A DNA stretch of 64,000 nucleotides from Pseudomonas rhodesiae (GCF_007858255.1 NZ_VFEU01000005.1:62001-126000); one strand, 5' to 3'; shown: positions 36,638 through 49,293, counted from the first letter of the stretch. The notes: a model not told the origin generated them from the sequence alone. Made by a program: numbers and translations.

Positions 36638-36755
36638 TGTACCGAAAGCGCTACAGCGTAACGATATCACTACAACCCTGCTTTTTGCGCGCCATGCAAG
36701 GCTTTGATCCACATAGGCTTTTTTTCAAGGGCCTAGCTGTATCGAAATCGCTACA
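36638..36755 (+). promoter_or_regulatory. Three GcsR operator sites
   Basis: Three 18-bp near-repeats are visible: TGTACCGAAAGCGCTACA (36638-36655), CGTAACGATATCACTACA (36657-36674) and TGTATCGAAATCGCTACA (36738-36755). They fit the TyrR-like inverted form TGTA-N10-TACA and resemble the reported GcsR target, which also has three tandem sites. Two are 19 bp apart and the third is 81 bp further. They lie 65-185 bp upstream of the sigma-54 promoter, as expected for enhancers. Confidence 0.85.
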
Positions 36756-36818
36756 CCTCAGGCACTCCTCATACCGTCAATTTTTTATAACCCATTGATT
36801 TATATGATCTAAATAACA

Positions 36819-36835
36819 TTGGCCGCGATTTTGCT
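36819..36835 (+). promoter_or_regulatory. Sigma-54 promoter of the gcv operon
   Basis: TTGGCCGCGATTTTGCT has GG at 36821-36822 and GC at 36833-36834, exactly ten bases apart as in -24/-12 promoters. Transcription would start near 36846, about 50 nt before the gcvH ATG. Confidence 0.88.
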
Positions 36836-36895
36836 AAGCAACTGCCACTGTTCCCATTCCGTCCACCAGACGAATTCTGGCCCTGAGGAGTTTGC

Positions 36896-37279
36896 ATGAG
36901 CGAGTTGCGTTTTACTGAAGATCACGAATGGCTGCGCGCCGAAGCCGACGGCAGCGTCACCGTGGGCATCACCGCTTTCGCACAGAACGCACTGGGTGAT
37001 GTGGTTTACGTGCAACTGCCAGAGCTGCAGGCCTACACCAAGGGCGACGAAGCCTCCACCGTGGAATCGGTCAAAGCCGCCAGCGGCGTGTACATGCCGT
37101 TGGACGGTGAAGTGCTGGAAGTGAACGACAAGCTCAGCGAAAGCCCGGAGCTGGTCAACGAAGACCCGATGGGCGATGGCTGGTTCTTCCGCTTTAAACC
37201 GGCCGATGCAAATGCAGTGACTACGCTGTTGGATCAGGACGCGTACGACCGCCTGATCAAAGCCAACGCCGAAGCCTGA
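36896..37279 (+). CDS. gcvH: Glycine cleavage system H protein
   Basis: A 127-residue lipoyl carrier. The lipoylated lysine is K60 in ESVKAASG; flanking Gly residues and the C-terminal helix are conserved. It shuttles the aminomethyl group from GcvP to GcvT and then to lipoamide dehydrogenase. ATG 36896 follows GAGG. First gene of gcvH-gcvP-sdaA-gcvT, controlled by sigma-54 and GcsR. Confidence 0.97.
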   Translation: MSELRFTEDHEWLRAEADGSVTVGITAFAQNALGDVVYVQLPELQAYTKGDEASTVESVKAASGVYMPLDGEVLEVNDKLSESPELVNEDPMGDGWFFRFKPADANAVTTLLDQDAYDRLIKANAEA

Positions 37280-37289
37280 GGAGCACGCC

Positions 37290-40130
<2,841 letters not shown>

Positions 40131-40135
40131 AGCAG

Positions 40136-40215
40136 TTGGAAGCGGCAAGCTACGAGCTGCAAGTTAAAAGCCGAATGGCTCTTTCTTGCCGCTTGTGGCT
40201 TGCCGCTTGCCGCTG
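40136..40215. repeat. GCAAGC-type palindromic repeat between gcvP and sdaA
   Basis: AAGCGGCAAGCTACGAGCTG followed by an inverted GCCGCTTGTGGCTTGCCGCTT. It is related to the AGCTACA repeats at 17251. It occupies the place where glyA stands in PAO1. Confidence 0.7.
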
Positions 40216-40245
40216 CTCCTATAACAAGAAACCGGAGAACCACTC

Positions 40246-41615
<1,370 letters not shown>

Positions 41616-41622
<7 letters not shown>

Positions 41623-41650
41623 CGCCTAAAGGCGCGCCAGCACGTTTTTT
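41616..41650 (+). terminator. Intrinsic terminator inside the operon, sdaA-gcvT
   Basis: GTGCTG...CGCCT pairs with AGGCG...CAGCAC (41616-41643) followed by six T residues, overlapping the sdaA stop. gcvT starts at 41663, so only read-through transcripts reach it. Confidence 0.82.
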
Positions 41651-41662
41651 CAGGAGCTGAAC

Positions 41663-42787
41663 ATGTCCACCGAAACCCTATTGAAAACCCCGCTGCATGC
41701 CCTGCATATCGAGCTGGGCGCACGCATGGTGCCCTTCGCCGGGTACGACATGCCGGTGCAATACCCGCTCGGTGTCATGAAGGAGCATCAGCACACCCGT
41801 GATCAGGCCGGGTTGTTCGATGTGTCCCATATGGGTCAGATCCGTCTGAGTGGCGCCAATGCCGCCAAGGCCCTGGAAACCTTGGTGCCGGTCGACATCA
41901 TCGACCTGCCGGTGGGCATGCAGCGCTACGCGATGTTCACCAACGATCAGGGCGGCATCCTCGATGACCTGATGGTGGCCAATCTGGGTAAGGATGAGCT
42001 GTTCCTGGTGGTCAATGCGGCCTGCAAGGATCAGGACCTGGCCCACCTGCGCCAACACATCGGTGATCAGTGCACCATCGAGCCGCTGTTCGAAGCGCGC
42101 GCCCTGTTGGCGCTGCAAGGCCCGGCAGCGGTGAAGGTGCTGGCGCGCCTGGCGCCGGAAGTGACCAAGATGACCTTTATGCAGTTCGCCGCCGTGCGCC
42201 TGCTGGGTGTGGATTGCTATGTCAGCCGCTCCGGCTACACCGGCGAGGACGGCTTTGAAATTTCCGTGCCCGCGGCCAGCGCTGAAAGCCTGGCCCGCAG
42301 CCTGCTGGCCGAAACCGAAGTACAACCCATCGGTCTGGGCGCCCGCGATTCCCTGCGTCTGGAAGCCGGCCTGTGCCTGTACGGTCATGACATGAACACG
42401 GAGACCACGCCTATCGAGGCCAGCCTGCTATGGGCCATTTCCAAGGCACGCCGCGCCGACGGTGCCCGCGCCGGTGGTTTCCCGGGGGCGGACCGGATCT
42501 TCACCCAGCAACAGACTGGCGTGAGCCGCAAGCGCGTGGGCTTGCTGCCCCAGGAACGCACGCCAGTACGTGAAGGCGCTGAGATCGTCGACGCACACGG
42601 CAGCGTGATTGGCAGCGTCTGCAGCGGCGGCTTCGGCCCAAGCCTGGGCGGCCCACTGGCCATGGGTTACCTCGACAGCGCCTTTACCGCTCTGGATACA
42701 GAAGTCTCTGCGTTGGTGCGTGGGAAAAAGGTGCCACTTCGTGTAAGTAAAATGCCATTTGTGCCACAGCGTTACTACCGTGGCTGA
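41663..42787 (+). CDS. gcvT: Glycine cleavage system T protein (aminomethyltransferase)
   Basis: A 374-residue enzyme transferring the methylene carbon to tetrahydrofolate and releasing ammonia. Family marks: [22 protein letters not shown], and the catalytic Asp in the conserved [19 protein letters not shown] 41663 follows CAGGAG right after the upstream terminator. Last gene of the operon. The L protein (lipoamide dehydrogenase) is encoded elsewhere. Confidence 0.96.
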   Translation: MSTETLLKTPLHALHIELGARMVPFAGYDMPVQYPLGVMKEHQHTRDQAGLFDVSHMGQIRLSGANAAKALETLVPVDIIDLPVGMQRYAMFTNDQGGILDDLMVANLGKDELFLVVNAACKDQDLAHLRQHIGDQCTIEPLFEARALLALQGPAAVKVLARLAPEVTKMTFMQFAAVRLLGVDCYVSRSGYTGEDGFEISVPAASAESLARSLLAETEVQPIGLGARDSLRLEAGLCLYGHDMNTETTPIEASLLWAISKARRADGARAGGFPGADRIFTQQQTGVSRKRVGLLPQERTPVREGAEIVDAHGSVIGSVCSGGFGPSLGGPLAMGYLDSAFTALDTEVSALVRGKKVPLRVSKMPFVPQRYYRG

Positions 42788-43180
42788 TTGACTGTTCCTA
42801 TAAGTAACGCGGTCGCGCCAAGGCGCACTAAACTGTAACGCGACCGCCATAAAACAGTGCATTTACGATAGTTAATATGACTGGCGGCTGCCTATATCAA
42901 GTGATTAGGACTATCGAATAAGTCAGTTCCATTATATTCAACAAAGTGTCATCAGCCCGCGCAATGCGGGGCGTCCGGCAGGGCTTGTTTTTATCGTATT
43001 AGTTGGCGTAGAGTTTGCCCACTGTGTTTGCATGGGTCGCTTGGAACCTGGACCTGGGCAGTAGCTGAAGTAGTTTTGCTACAACCCGTTCGACGTCTCT
43101 TACTTTCCTGCAACCCAGCCCAGTACTCTTTCGCGTGAAAGGGGCTGTCATTAATTTTTTAGCGTCAAGGAAATAAGAAA
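42788..43180. other. 393-bp region: gcv end and cold-shock leader
   Basis: No gene. GCGGTCGCG (42809-42817) and CGCGACCGC (42839-42847) form a hairpin after gcvT. The middle (42850-42950) is AT-rich. The last 160 bp should be the untranslated leader of the cold-shock gene and contain a small hairpin GTAGC/GCTAC (43061-43082). Confidence 0.6.
42986..43020 (+). promoter_or_regulatory. Promoter candidates of the cold-shock gene
   Basis: Two overlapping possibilities: sigma-70 TTGTTT, 18 bp, TAGAGT; or sigma-54-like TTGGCGTAGAGTTTGCC with GG (43005-43006) and GC (43017-43018) ten bases apart. Either gives a leader of about 150-165 nt, as in cspA genes. Confidence 0.4.
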
Positions 43181-43393
43181 ATGGCTGAACGTCAGAGCGG
43201 TACCGTCAAGTGGTTTAACGACGAGAAAGGGTTTGGTTTTATCACTCCAGAAAGCGGTCCGGATCTGTTCGTGCATTTCCGCGCTATTCAGGGCAACGGC
43301 TTCAAGAGCCTGAAAGAAGGCCAGAAAGTGACCTTCGTTGCGGTGCAAGGCCAAAAAGGCATGCAGGCTGACGAAGTTCAAGCAGAAGGCTGA
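43181..43393 (+). CDS. CspA-family cold-shock protein
   Basis: A 70-residue single cold-shock domain with both RNA-binding motifs, KGFGFI (RNP1) and LFVHFRAI (RNP2; FVHF). It binds single-stranded nucleic acid and melts RNA structure. AAGGA precedes the ATG. The long leader suggests post-transcriptional control by temperature. A strong terminator follows. Confidence 0.96.
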   Translation: MAERQSGTVKWFNDEKGFGFITPESGPDLFVHFRAIQGNGFKSLKEGQKVTFVAVQGQKGMQADEVQAEG

Positions 43394-43405
43394 TTCCTCT
43401 GCGAC

Positions 43406-43439
43406 AAAAAGCCCCTGATATGACATCAGGGGCTTTTTT
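43406..43439 (+). terminator. Terminator of the cold-shock gene
   Basis: AAAAAGCCCCTGAT and ATCAGGGGCTTTTT pair around a short loop and end in a T-run; near-symmetrical and likely bidirectional. Confidence 0.94.
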
Positions 43440-43486
43440 ATGGGCGCAATTCCGTAAAATGGCCTTTTCCTTCCGAGAGCCCTGCC

Positions 43487-43975
43487 ATGTCCAAACCCCT
43501 GCTGAGCCCCCAAGGCGAATTTCCCGCCGTTGGCCTGGGCCGTCGTTTGGCAACGATGTTCTATGACTTCCTGTTGTGCACAGCCCTGATGATCGTCACC
43601 GCGTTTATCTACAAACTGATCTGGATCGCGTTCGTGGGCGAAGCCAGGATGCGCACGCTGACCGAATCGGGCGCCTTGGATGGCGACCCACTGCTGTCGA
43701 CGATTCTGTTGTTTGTACTGTTTGGGTTCTTCGCCAAGTTCTGGACCCATTCCGGTCAGACCCTGGGCATGCAGGTGTGGGGCGTACGCGTGCAGAACGC
43801 CGACGGCTCGCGGATCAGCCTGTGGCAAGCGTTGCTGCGCTTTGTGGTGTCGATTGCGTCGTGGTTGTGCGTGGGGCTCGGGTTTCTCTGGTCGCTGTTC
43901 GACAAGCAGAAACGCAGCTGGCATGACATCTATTCGGATACGCAGTTGGTGCGGATTCCGAAGCAGAAAAAATAA
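43487..43975 (+). CDS. RDD-family membrane protein
   Basis: A 162-residue inner-membrane protein with an RDD domain: GLGRRLATMFYDFLL is the N-terminal Arg/Asp motif, and three hydrophobic helices are seen (about residues 28-50, 70-90, 115-138). The end WHDIYSDTQLV fits the family. The function of most RDD proteins is unknown; some are transporters or lipid-linked. Stands alone with its own terminator. Confidence 0.88.
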   Translation: MSKPLLSPQGEFPAVGLGRRLATMFYDFLLCTALMIVTAFIYKLIWIAFVGEARMRTLTESGALDGDPLLSTILLFVLFGFFAKFWTHSGQTLGMQVWGVRVQNADGSRISLWQALLRFVVSIASWLCVGLGFLWSLFDKQKRSWHDIYSDTQLVRIPKQKK

Positions 43976-44000
43976 CCCCGTGCCTGGTACAGATCAACAG

Positions 44001-44030
44001 GTGGGAGGGGCGTACCCTCCCACGTTTTTT
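44001..44030 (+). terminator. Terminator of the RDD gene
   Basis: GTGGGAGGG (44001-44009) and CCCTCCCAC (44015-44023) then TTTTTT. The stem resembles a REP arm and may derive from one. Confidence 0.9.
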
Positions 44031-44041
44031 ACCGAGCTCGA

Positions 44042-45100
44042 CTATGCGTTACCGGCCAGCTTCAGGCGCGCAGCCTGAGTAAAATCCAGCATGCGCTTAA
44101 GCGGTCTCACAGCCTGTGGGATCACCGACGGTTCGACGAAGATCTCGTTGCTGCCCTCACGCAGGCACTGCAGCGTGCGCTCCAGCGTATTCATGGCCAT
44201 CCACGGGCAGTGTGCGCAACTGCGACATGCCGCACCGTTGCCGGCCGTAGGCGCTTCTACGAAGACCTTGTCCGGGCATAGCTGCTGCATCTTGTAGAAG
44301 ATCCCGCGGTCGGTCGCCACGATGAAAGTCTTGTTCGGCAAACGCTGCGCGGCGGCAATCAGTTGACTGGTGGAGCCCACCGCATCGGCCAGCTCGATCA
44401 CCGACGTGGGAGACTCCGGGTGCACCAGGATGGCTGCATCCGGGTACAGCGCCTTCATATCTTCCAACTGCTTGGACTTGAACTCCTCATGGACGATGCA
44501 GGCACCATCCCACAGCAGCATGTCGGCGCCGGTCTGGCGCTGGATGTAGGTGCCCAGATGTTTATCCGGGCCCCAGATGATGGTTTCACCGTTGTCCATC
44601 AGACTCTCGACAATTTCCAGCGCACAGCTGGACGTCACCACCCAATCAGCCCGCGCCTTCACCGCAGCCGAGGTATTGGCGTACACCACCACGGTACGCT
44701 CGGGATGCTGATCGCAAAACGCCGAAAACTCATCGACCGGGCAGCCCAGGTCCAAAGAGCAGGTCGCTTCAAGCGTAGGCATGAGAATGCGTTTTTCAGG
44801 TGTAAGGATCTTGGCCGTCTCCCCCATGAAACGCACGCCGGCAACTAGCACGGTCTTGGCCGGGTGCGCGGCGCCGAAGCGAGCCATTTCCAGGGAGTCG
44901 GAGACACAGCCACCGGTCTCTTCGGCCAGGGCCTGAATCACCGGATCGCAGTAGAAGTGGGCAACCAGTACCGCGTCTTGAGCTTTGAGCTCAGCGGCGA
45001 TGGCGGTACGCAGGCTCGCCTCTTCTTCGGCGCTCAGAGCCTTAGGCTGCTTGGCGTCGAGATGGGCTTGAACCAGTAAGCGTTCGGAAATGTGCGTCAT
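44042..45100 (-). CDS. nadA: Quinolinate synthase
   Basis: A 352-residue Fe4S4 enzyme condensing iminoaspartate with dihydroxyacetone phosphate in NAD synthesis. Cluster cysteines are spread over the three domains ([10 protein letters not shown] and the C-terminal [11 protein letters not shown]). Start ATG 45100 (MTHISERLL) gives the family length; the frame is open 33 codons further upstream but without similarity. Marks the left border of the accessory patch. Confidence 0.96.
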   Translation of the reverse strand: MTHISERLLVQAHLDAKQPKALSAEEEASLRTAIAAELKAQDAVLVAHFYCDPVIQALAEETGGCVSDSLEMARFGAAHPAKTVLVAGVRFMGETAKILTPEKRILMPTLEATCSLDLGCPVDEFSAFCDQHPERTVVVYANTSAAVKARADWVVTSSCALEIVESLMDNGETIIWGPDKHLGTYIQRQTGADMLLWDGACIVHEEFKSKQLEDMKALYPDAAILVHPESPTSVIELADAVGSTSQLIAAAQRLPNKTFIVATDRGIFYKMQQLCPDKVFVEAPTAGNGAACRSCAHCPWMAMNTLERTLQCLREGSNEIFVEPSVIPQAVRPLKRMLDFTQAARLKLAGNA

Positions 45101-45274
45101 TGTTCGCAAGACCTGCAGGCGCAGAAGCGCGAAAGTCGAGTGTACCACCGGCTCTGGAGCCCTTCGGGCACCGCCGGACGAAGTGATTGTGTTCATCAAG
45201 CACGGGTGAAACTGAAGCTGGGCAAGGCTACAGAATATCGAATGGATTCAAAAGCCTAATCTGGTATTCGCGGG

Positions 45275-45412
45275 GTGCCTGCTTTCAAGGATCATTTCAA
45301 TCTGGTGCTGATCGACACTCAGGGCGCCAGGTCGGCCATGCTTGAGATGGTGCTCGCCCTAGACCTGGTTGTCTCACCTCTACAACCCAATATGCTCGCT
45401 GCTCGCGAATTC
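45275..45412 (+). pseudogene. ParA (Soj-like) fragment of an ICE
   Basis: About 46 codons (FKDHFNLVLIDTQGARSAML ... PLQPNMLAAREF) match the middle of ICE-borne ParA ATPases. Walker A and the N-terminus are absent, and the C-terminal part is cut off at about 45412, where the frame continues into an unrelated conjugation-gene fragment. Non-functional relic. Confidence 0.65.
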
Positions 45413-45836
45413 AGCTGTGGTAGCGGCTTAGTATGCAGTGTCTGGTCCTCCCCTCAGGAAGCGAGCGCGTTCGCCAACCGAGTGCTAGGGGAACAACAGC
45501 AACAAACCTGTGACAACTGCCCACCGACGGTTACCGCTGCGGGTGTTGGTCTCACCCCACTGATTCAAGAAACTTACGATACCAAGCTGAAAGCGCTGCA
45601 AGAGCTGCTGTCGGGCAGCAAAACGCTATCGCTCGAAAACCTCAATGCCGCGAGTAGTAACTCACTGCCAATTACACGAAGCGTAACTGCCGCCCTGAAA
45701 GACGAACGGGATCAGGACGTGCTCGCCCGAAGGCTGGCTCCTGAGGTCGCCCTGTCTGACGTGCTTGAGAAAGCCCTGATCCTGCAACGAACACTGCTTG
45801 CCGGCAGCCGTGGACCGAACGTTGCGGCTAACGACT
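45413..45836 (+). pseudogene. Fragment of an ICE conjugation protein (PFL_4711/TIGR03755 type)
   Basis: About 140 codons from WSSPQEASAFANRVLGEQQQ through VGLTPLIQETYDTKLKALQE to VLEKALILQRTLLAGSRGP match, from memory, the C-terminal half of an integrating conjugative element membrane protein. The N-terminal half is missing and the piece is fused in frame after the ParA fragment, so the 194-codon open frame is a deletion chimera and probably not a working protein. Confidence 0.6.
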
Positions 45837-46811
45837 TGGGTGGTGGAAGAACGCATTAGCAAAAAGCGCAGCACGATCACGCCCGCATGGTTCTGGCTGG
45901 CAGTATTTGAACTCTTTTATCAAAGCGGCATTCGTCTGAACGCGCTACTTAGCGTGCGCTACAAGGACGTGAAGTGGGACAAACGTTTACTGCTGGTGGA
46001 CGCAGACACAGAGAAGACTCATCGCGAGTACTCAATCCCTATCACGGGTGATCTTGAACCCCATATCAGAGCGGTGATGGACGCGGCAGAACAGGTTGGA
46101 TTTGAAGCTGACGATCAACTTTTCAATGTAAATCGTTTTTCTCAACACTACCGCCGGAAGACCATGAACACCGACCAGGTTGAAGCCATGTATCGCAAGC
46201 TGATCAATCGGTTCGGAACAAAAATGACTCCACATCGATTTCGGCACACGCTGGCAACGGATCTGATGAGGCAACCGGAACGCAACATCCACATCACCAA
46301 AAGCCTGCTGAACCACTCAAACGTCGCGACGACCTTGGGGTACATCGAGACTGATTACGACCATATGCGCGCAGTCATGCAAGAGCGGAGCATGGGTCAG
46401 GGCACGACCAGGATAGAACGTCGTGTGGATGATCGAATACCGGTGAGCGCACCCGAAGAAGAGATCATCGCTGTAGAACTGCCCGAGGCAGAATCTCCAC
46501 CATTGTTGATCGCACACGAACCTGAGCTGTGTGAAAGTCCGGTGCTTCCACCACCACAAACGCTGGCAGAGACAAGCGGTTACAAGCTTTTAACACACGT
46601 TGAGAGCCTGGATTCAGAACGATACACAATTGATCAGGCCATGCTGCCTACAGGCACCGGGCTCAGTCACGAACTGAGCTGGGATGGACCGGGTACCTGG
46701 TGGGAGGACTTAGGGCTACCATCGCCATCCAATGAGGAAAGCATGGAATCATCAATGATGTTCACGCTAATGAGCGGAATGACCGGCATGAAAAGTTATA
46801 GCCGGGGTTGA
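45798..46811 (+). pseudogene. 5'-truncated tyrosine recombinase/integrase
   Basis: Frame of 337 codons; true similarity starts near 45836 (TWVVEERISKKRSTITPAWF). The catalytic domain is complete: Arg in SGIRLNALLSVRYKDV, the H-x-x-R box HRFRHTLATDLM, then LLNHSNVATTLGYIETDYD with the nucleophilic Tyr. The N-terminal core-binding (SAM-like) domain is absent, and the frame begins within the preceding fragment with a TTG. A 120-residue acidic C-terminal tail follows. Probably inactive; it could still be a C-terminal-only protein. Reads toward tRNA-Lys. Confidence 0.7.
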
Positions 46812-46960
46812 GTTGACCCAGTCCCTTCGATACACAGTGCTGCAGAGTCGACCCATCAAATTTGATCAATCCATGTTGCGCCACGCAGTCGGATACGCAA
46901 TAATTTGCCCAACAACTAACCCTCATGATCAGTGTGGCTCGACCATCTGGTTGGAGGGGG

Positions 46961-46985
46961 AAAAAGCCGGCGAAAGCCGGTTTTT
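46961..46985 (+). terminator. Terminator just upstream of the NYN gene
   Basis: AAAAAGCCGG (46961-46970) and CCGGTTTTTT arms enclose a GAAA-type loop. It lies 20 bp before the NYN start, closing the integrase transcript and perhaps attenuating read-through. Confidence 0.85.
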
Positions 46986-47005
46986 TCGTTTCCGGAGTAC
47001 AAGAA

Positions 47006-47950
47006 ATGCAGGGAACGCCTGAATCAGCCCCTCTGCGCACGCGCGTTTACATCGACGGCTACAACTTTTACTACGGCTGCCTGAAAGGCACACCTTACAA
47101 GTGGCTGGACATGCTTCAGCTCTTCGAATCCCAAATCCTTCCGTCTGTTCTGGTAAAAGACCGGCATGGCCAAACACGGAGGTCTGAACTCGTTGAAAGC
47201 CCGTCGATTCTTTTCTTCACGGCCAAAATTCTTGAGTCAATCGCCAAGTCAGTCGATTCTGTATCTTCACAAGCCCGATATCACACGGCCCTGCGAAAAC
47301 TCTATTCCGGCCGCATTGAATTGATCGAGGGCTACTACGCGGTTAACAGAATCAAGGTCAAAATTGTCGACGCCGAACTCCCAAATCGCCAGCCAAGGGA
47401 GTGCCAGGAACTGCTGGCTTGGAAGTTCGAGGAAAAGCAAAGTGACGTGAACCTTGCGTTACACGCCTACCACGATGCGATTACGGATCAGATCGACCAG
47501 GCGGTGATTGTCACCAACGACACTGACATCGCACCAGCACTGCGAATGATCAGAACCCATACCAACACGCTGATCGGACTTGTTGTGCCAACCACCAATC
47601 AGCAACGGTACCCCAACACTGATTTGGTGAAATTCGCACACTGGACACGCCACCACATCAATCTCAACGAACTCGCCACATGTCAGCTGCCTAGAGTCAT
47701 CCCTGGAAAGCACCCGACTGTGAAGCCGAACTCTTGGTACGCACAACCCGACCTTCTGATAAAAATCGTAGATCAAGCTATTCAGGTAAGGGGAAGTCGC
47801 TCTGCTGCATTCAAATGGCTGGAACAGCCTAATGACTATCTGGGAGGTAAGCGCCCTATCGAATTGGCAGAGACCATCGAAGGTGCACACGAGGTACTGG
47901 AGTACATCCGAAGCTGGGTTACCCAAAATATTCCACAAAAGAACGAATGA
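47006..47950 (+). CDS. NYN-domain ribonuclease fused to Xre/MbcA/ParS toxin-binding-like domain
   Basis: A 314-residue protein. Residues 11-220 form a NYN/PIN-like nuclease domain: VYIDGYNFYYG (D17, N20), KQSDVNLAL (D147) and VIVTNDTDIAPALR (D172, D174) supply the acidic site. Residues about 262-308 (SRSAAFKWLEQPNDYLGG then RPIELAETIEGAHEVLEYI) match the C-terminal domain of Xre/MbcA/ParS antitoxins (DUF2384). Start ATG 47006 has GGAG upstream; earlier codons in frame run through the terminator. Single gene beside ICE relics, so probably cargo. Nuclease and TA-like or defence roles are inferred. Confidence 0.75.
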   Translation: MQGTPESAPLRTRVYIDGYNFYYGCLKGTPYKWLDMLQLFESQILPSVLVKDRHGQTRRSELVESPSILFFTAKILESIAKSVDSVSSQARYHTALRKLYSGRIELIEGYYAVNRIKVKIVDAELPNRQPRECQELLAWKFEEKQSDVNLALHAYHDAITDQIDQAVIVTNDTDIAPALRMIRTHTNTLIGLVVPTTNQQRYPNTDLVKFAHWTRHHINLNELATCQLPRVIPGKHPTVKPNSWYAQPDLLIKIVDQAIQVRGSRSAAFKWLEQPNDYLGGKRPIELAETIEGAHEVLEYIRSWVTQNIPQKNE

Positions 47951-48305
47951 GCGTTAGAGCCTCCCTTCATGAGCACATTAACGTGCGCCCAATCCCATCG
48001 TTTTGAGTGTAGGAAGGTTGTCAGCACCTAAGCCTGACAATCGTTGAGGAATTTTCCTTACGCTCATTGATGCCAGCCCTGACAGACTTACCTCAAATCG
48101 CTGAAAACGCTACAGCAGCGGCTCCATCCATATTGACATCACCAAAAGCCGCCACTACTGTTCGGGTCAGACGGCTGCATGTCCGACAGTTTGAATAGGC
48201 TTTTCAAACCTTTCCGACTCCGTCCGCCCCCCCAAATCGCAGGCAAAAAAAAACCCGGAAATCCTCACTTACGTGGGCCTTCCGGATTTTCTAAACCGCT
48301 AAAAA
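47951..48305. other. 355-bp non-coding stretch next to tRNA-Lys
   Basis: No gene seen. Contains a 7-bp inverted repeat TTGTCAG/CTGACAA near 48018-48041 and the tRNA terminator at its right end. Composition is less GC-rich than the core genome, consistent with ICE-derived DNA. Confidence 0.5.
48245..48290 (-). terminator. Terminator of tRNA-Lys
   Basis: On the minus strand CCGGAA...TTCCGG with an inner CAC/GTG stem is followed by a run of nine T (48245-48253 on the plus strand as A). Confidence 0.85.
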
Positions 48306-48381
48306 TGGTGGGTCGTGTGGGATTCGAACCTACGACCAATTGGTTAAAAGCCAACTGCTCTACCAACTGAGCTAACGACCC
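48306..48381 (-). tRNA. tRNA-Lys (anticodon UUU), CCA encoded
   Basis: A 76-nt cloverleaf on the minus strand: acceptor GGGTCGT/ACGACCC, D arm GCTC/GAGC, anticodon loop CTTTTAA, T loop TTCGAAT, and encoded CCA. The T stem reads GTAGG/CCCAC, leaving an A-C mismatch at the third pair. Probably still functional, but notable next to an ICE integration site. Confidence 0.95.
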
Positions 48382-48398
48382 GCTGTGTGGTGGCGCGT

Positions 48399-48426
48399 AT
48401 AATACTGATTTCTAAGGACTATTCAA
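48399..48426 (-). promoter_or_regulatory. Promoter of tRNA-Lys
   Basis: On the minus strand TTGAAT (48426-48421), a 16-bp spacer and TATTAT (48404-48399) lie about 18 bp upstream of the tRNA 5' end. Confidence 0.75.
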
Positions 48427-48528
48427 CACTTTATTTAAAATAAATCAGAAAAAACACCTTATCGCCGTGATTCAGGCTATTTGCAAGCCCCATACAACCC
48501 ACCAAGGCCGAGTCCGAGAAGCTGAATT

Positions 48529-49176
48529 TCAACGACCCGGCTCGTCGTTCCACAGGTATTTATGGAGCTGCAGCTGCAAGCGCACCGGCAGATTGTCTGC
48601 CACTATCCAGTCGGCCAGGTCACGGGCATTCAGGTCATGGTGGCTTGGGGAGAACAGCACCTCACCTGCGCGCCGCTCAAGACCATACTGAATCAGCTTT
48701 GATACTGCCCAATCGTAGTCATCACGAGAACAAATCACGAACTTGACCTGATCGTTGACGCTCAGCAGATCCATATTCTCGTAGCGGTTGCGATGCGCCT
48801 CTTTTGAATCCGGAGTTTTGAGGTCGACCACGCGGCTCACGCGAGGATCGACCGCAGAGATGTCCAGGGCGCCGCTGGTTTCCAGAGACACTTCATAACC
48901 TGCGTCACACAGCTGCTTGAGCAACGGGATGGCATTGGGCTGTGCCAGGGGCTCACCGCCCGTCACGCAGACGTAACGGGGCTTGAAACCTGCCACCTGC
49001 TCCAGGATATCGTCGAGGGTACGCACGGTGCCGCCACTGAAGGCGTAAGCGCTGTCACAGTATTGGCAACGCAGAGGGCAACCTGTCAGCCGTACAAATA
49101 CAGTAGGCAGGCCTGCGGTTCGCGTTTCACCCTGTAACGAGTAAAAAACTTCGGTAATGCGTAATGTGTCTTGCAT
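48529..49176 (-). CDS. queE: 7-carboxy-7-deazaguanine synthase
   Basis: A 215-residue radical SAM enzyme of queuosine synthesis. The N-terminal ITEVFYSLQGETRTAG is followed by the cluster motif GCPLRCQYCD (Cys-x3-Cys-x2-Cys) and GGEPLAQ. It contracts carboxytetrahydropterin to CDG. Start ATG 49176 (MQDTLRITEV). In PAO1 queC follows; here tRNA-Lys follows directly. Probably transcribed from the cpoB side, past a terminator. Confidence 0.95.
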   Translation of the reverse strand: MQDTLRITEVFYSLQGETRTAGLPTVFVRLTGCPLRCQYCDSAYAFSGGTVRTLDDILEQVAGFKPRYVCVTGGEPLAQPNAIPLLKQLCDAGYEVSLETSGALDISAVDPRVSRVVDLKTPDSKEAHRNRYENMDLLSVNDQVKFVICSRDDYDWAVSKLIQYGLERRAGEVLFSPSHHDLNARDLADWIVADNLPVRLQLQLHKYLWNDEPGR

Positions 49177-49293
49177 AGTCGCCACGGGCGTAACAGCTAA
49201 ACAGGCTGTCCGCCTCCGTCAGGCACTTCCAGGAACCCCGCCAACGCGTAGACCCCAAGAAGCGTGTTTCATAAAAGGGCGTGGATTCTAACG

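Larger units (their letters stand above)
45200..48305. mobile_element. Degraded integrating conjugative element at tRNA-Lys
   Basis: Between nadA and the 3' end of tRNA-Lys sit 5'-truncated pieces of ICE genes (ParA, a conjugation protein, a tyrosine recombinase) and a NYN-domain cargo gene. Pseudomonad ICEs of the pKLC102/PFGI-1 type integrate at tRNA-Lys. No second copy of the tRNA end was found near 45200, so the outer border is uncertain. GC is lower and codon use less biased than in the flanking core genes. Confidence 0.65.

Noticed and set aside
45225..45285. Search for a direct repeat of the tRNA-Lys 3' end near nadA
   Set aside because: Only GGATTC-like hexamers were found, no repeat long enough for an attachment site.
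46944..46970. Weak resemblance of CGACCATCTGGTT...AAAAAGCC to the tRNA-Lys anticodon arm as a possible attR
   Set aside because: Needs an 8-10-base insertion and has no matching T arm; the similarity is not beyond chance.
48179..48370. 63-codon plus-strand frame containing VGRVGFEPTTNWLKANCSTN
   Set aside because: This is the well-known spurious translation across a tRNA gene on the opposite strand.
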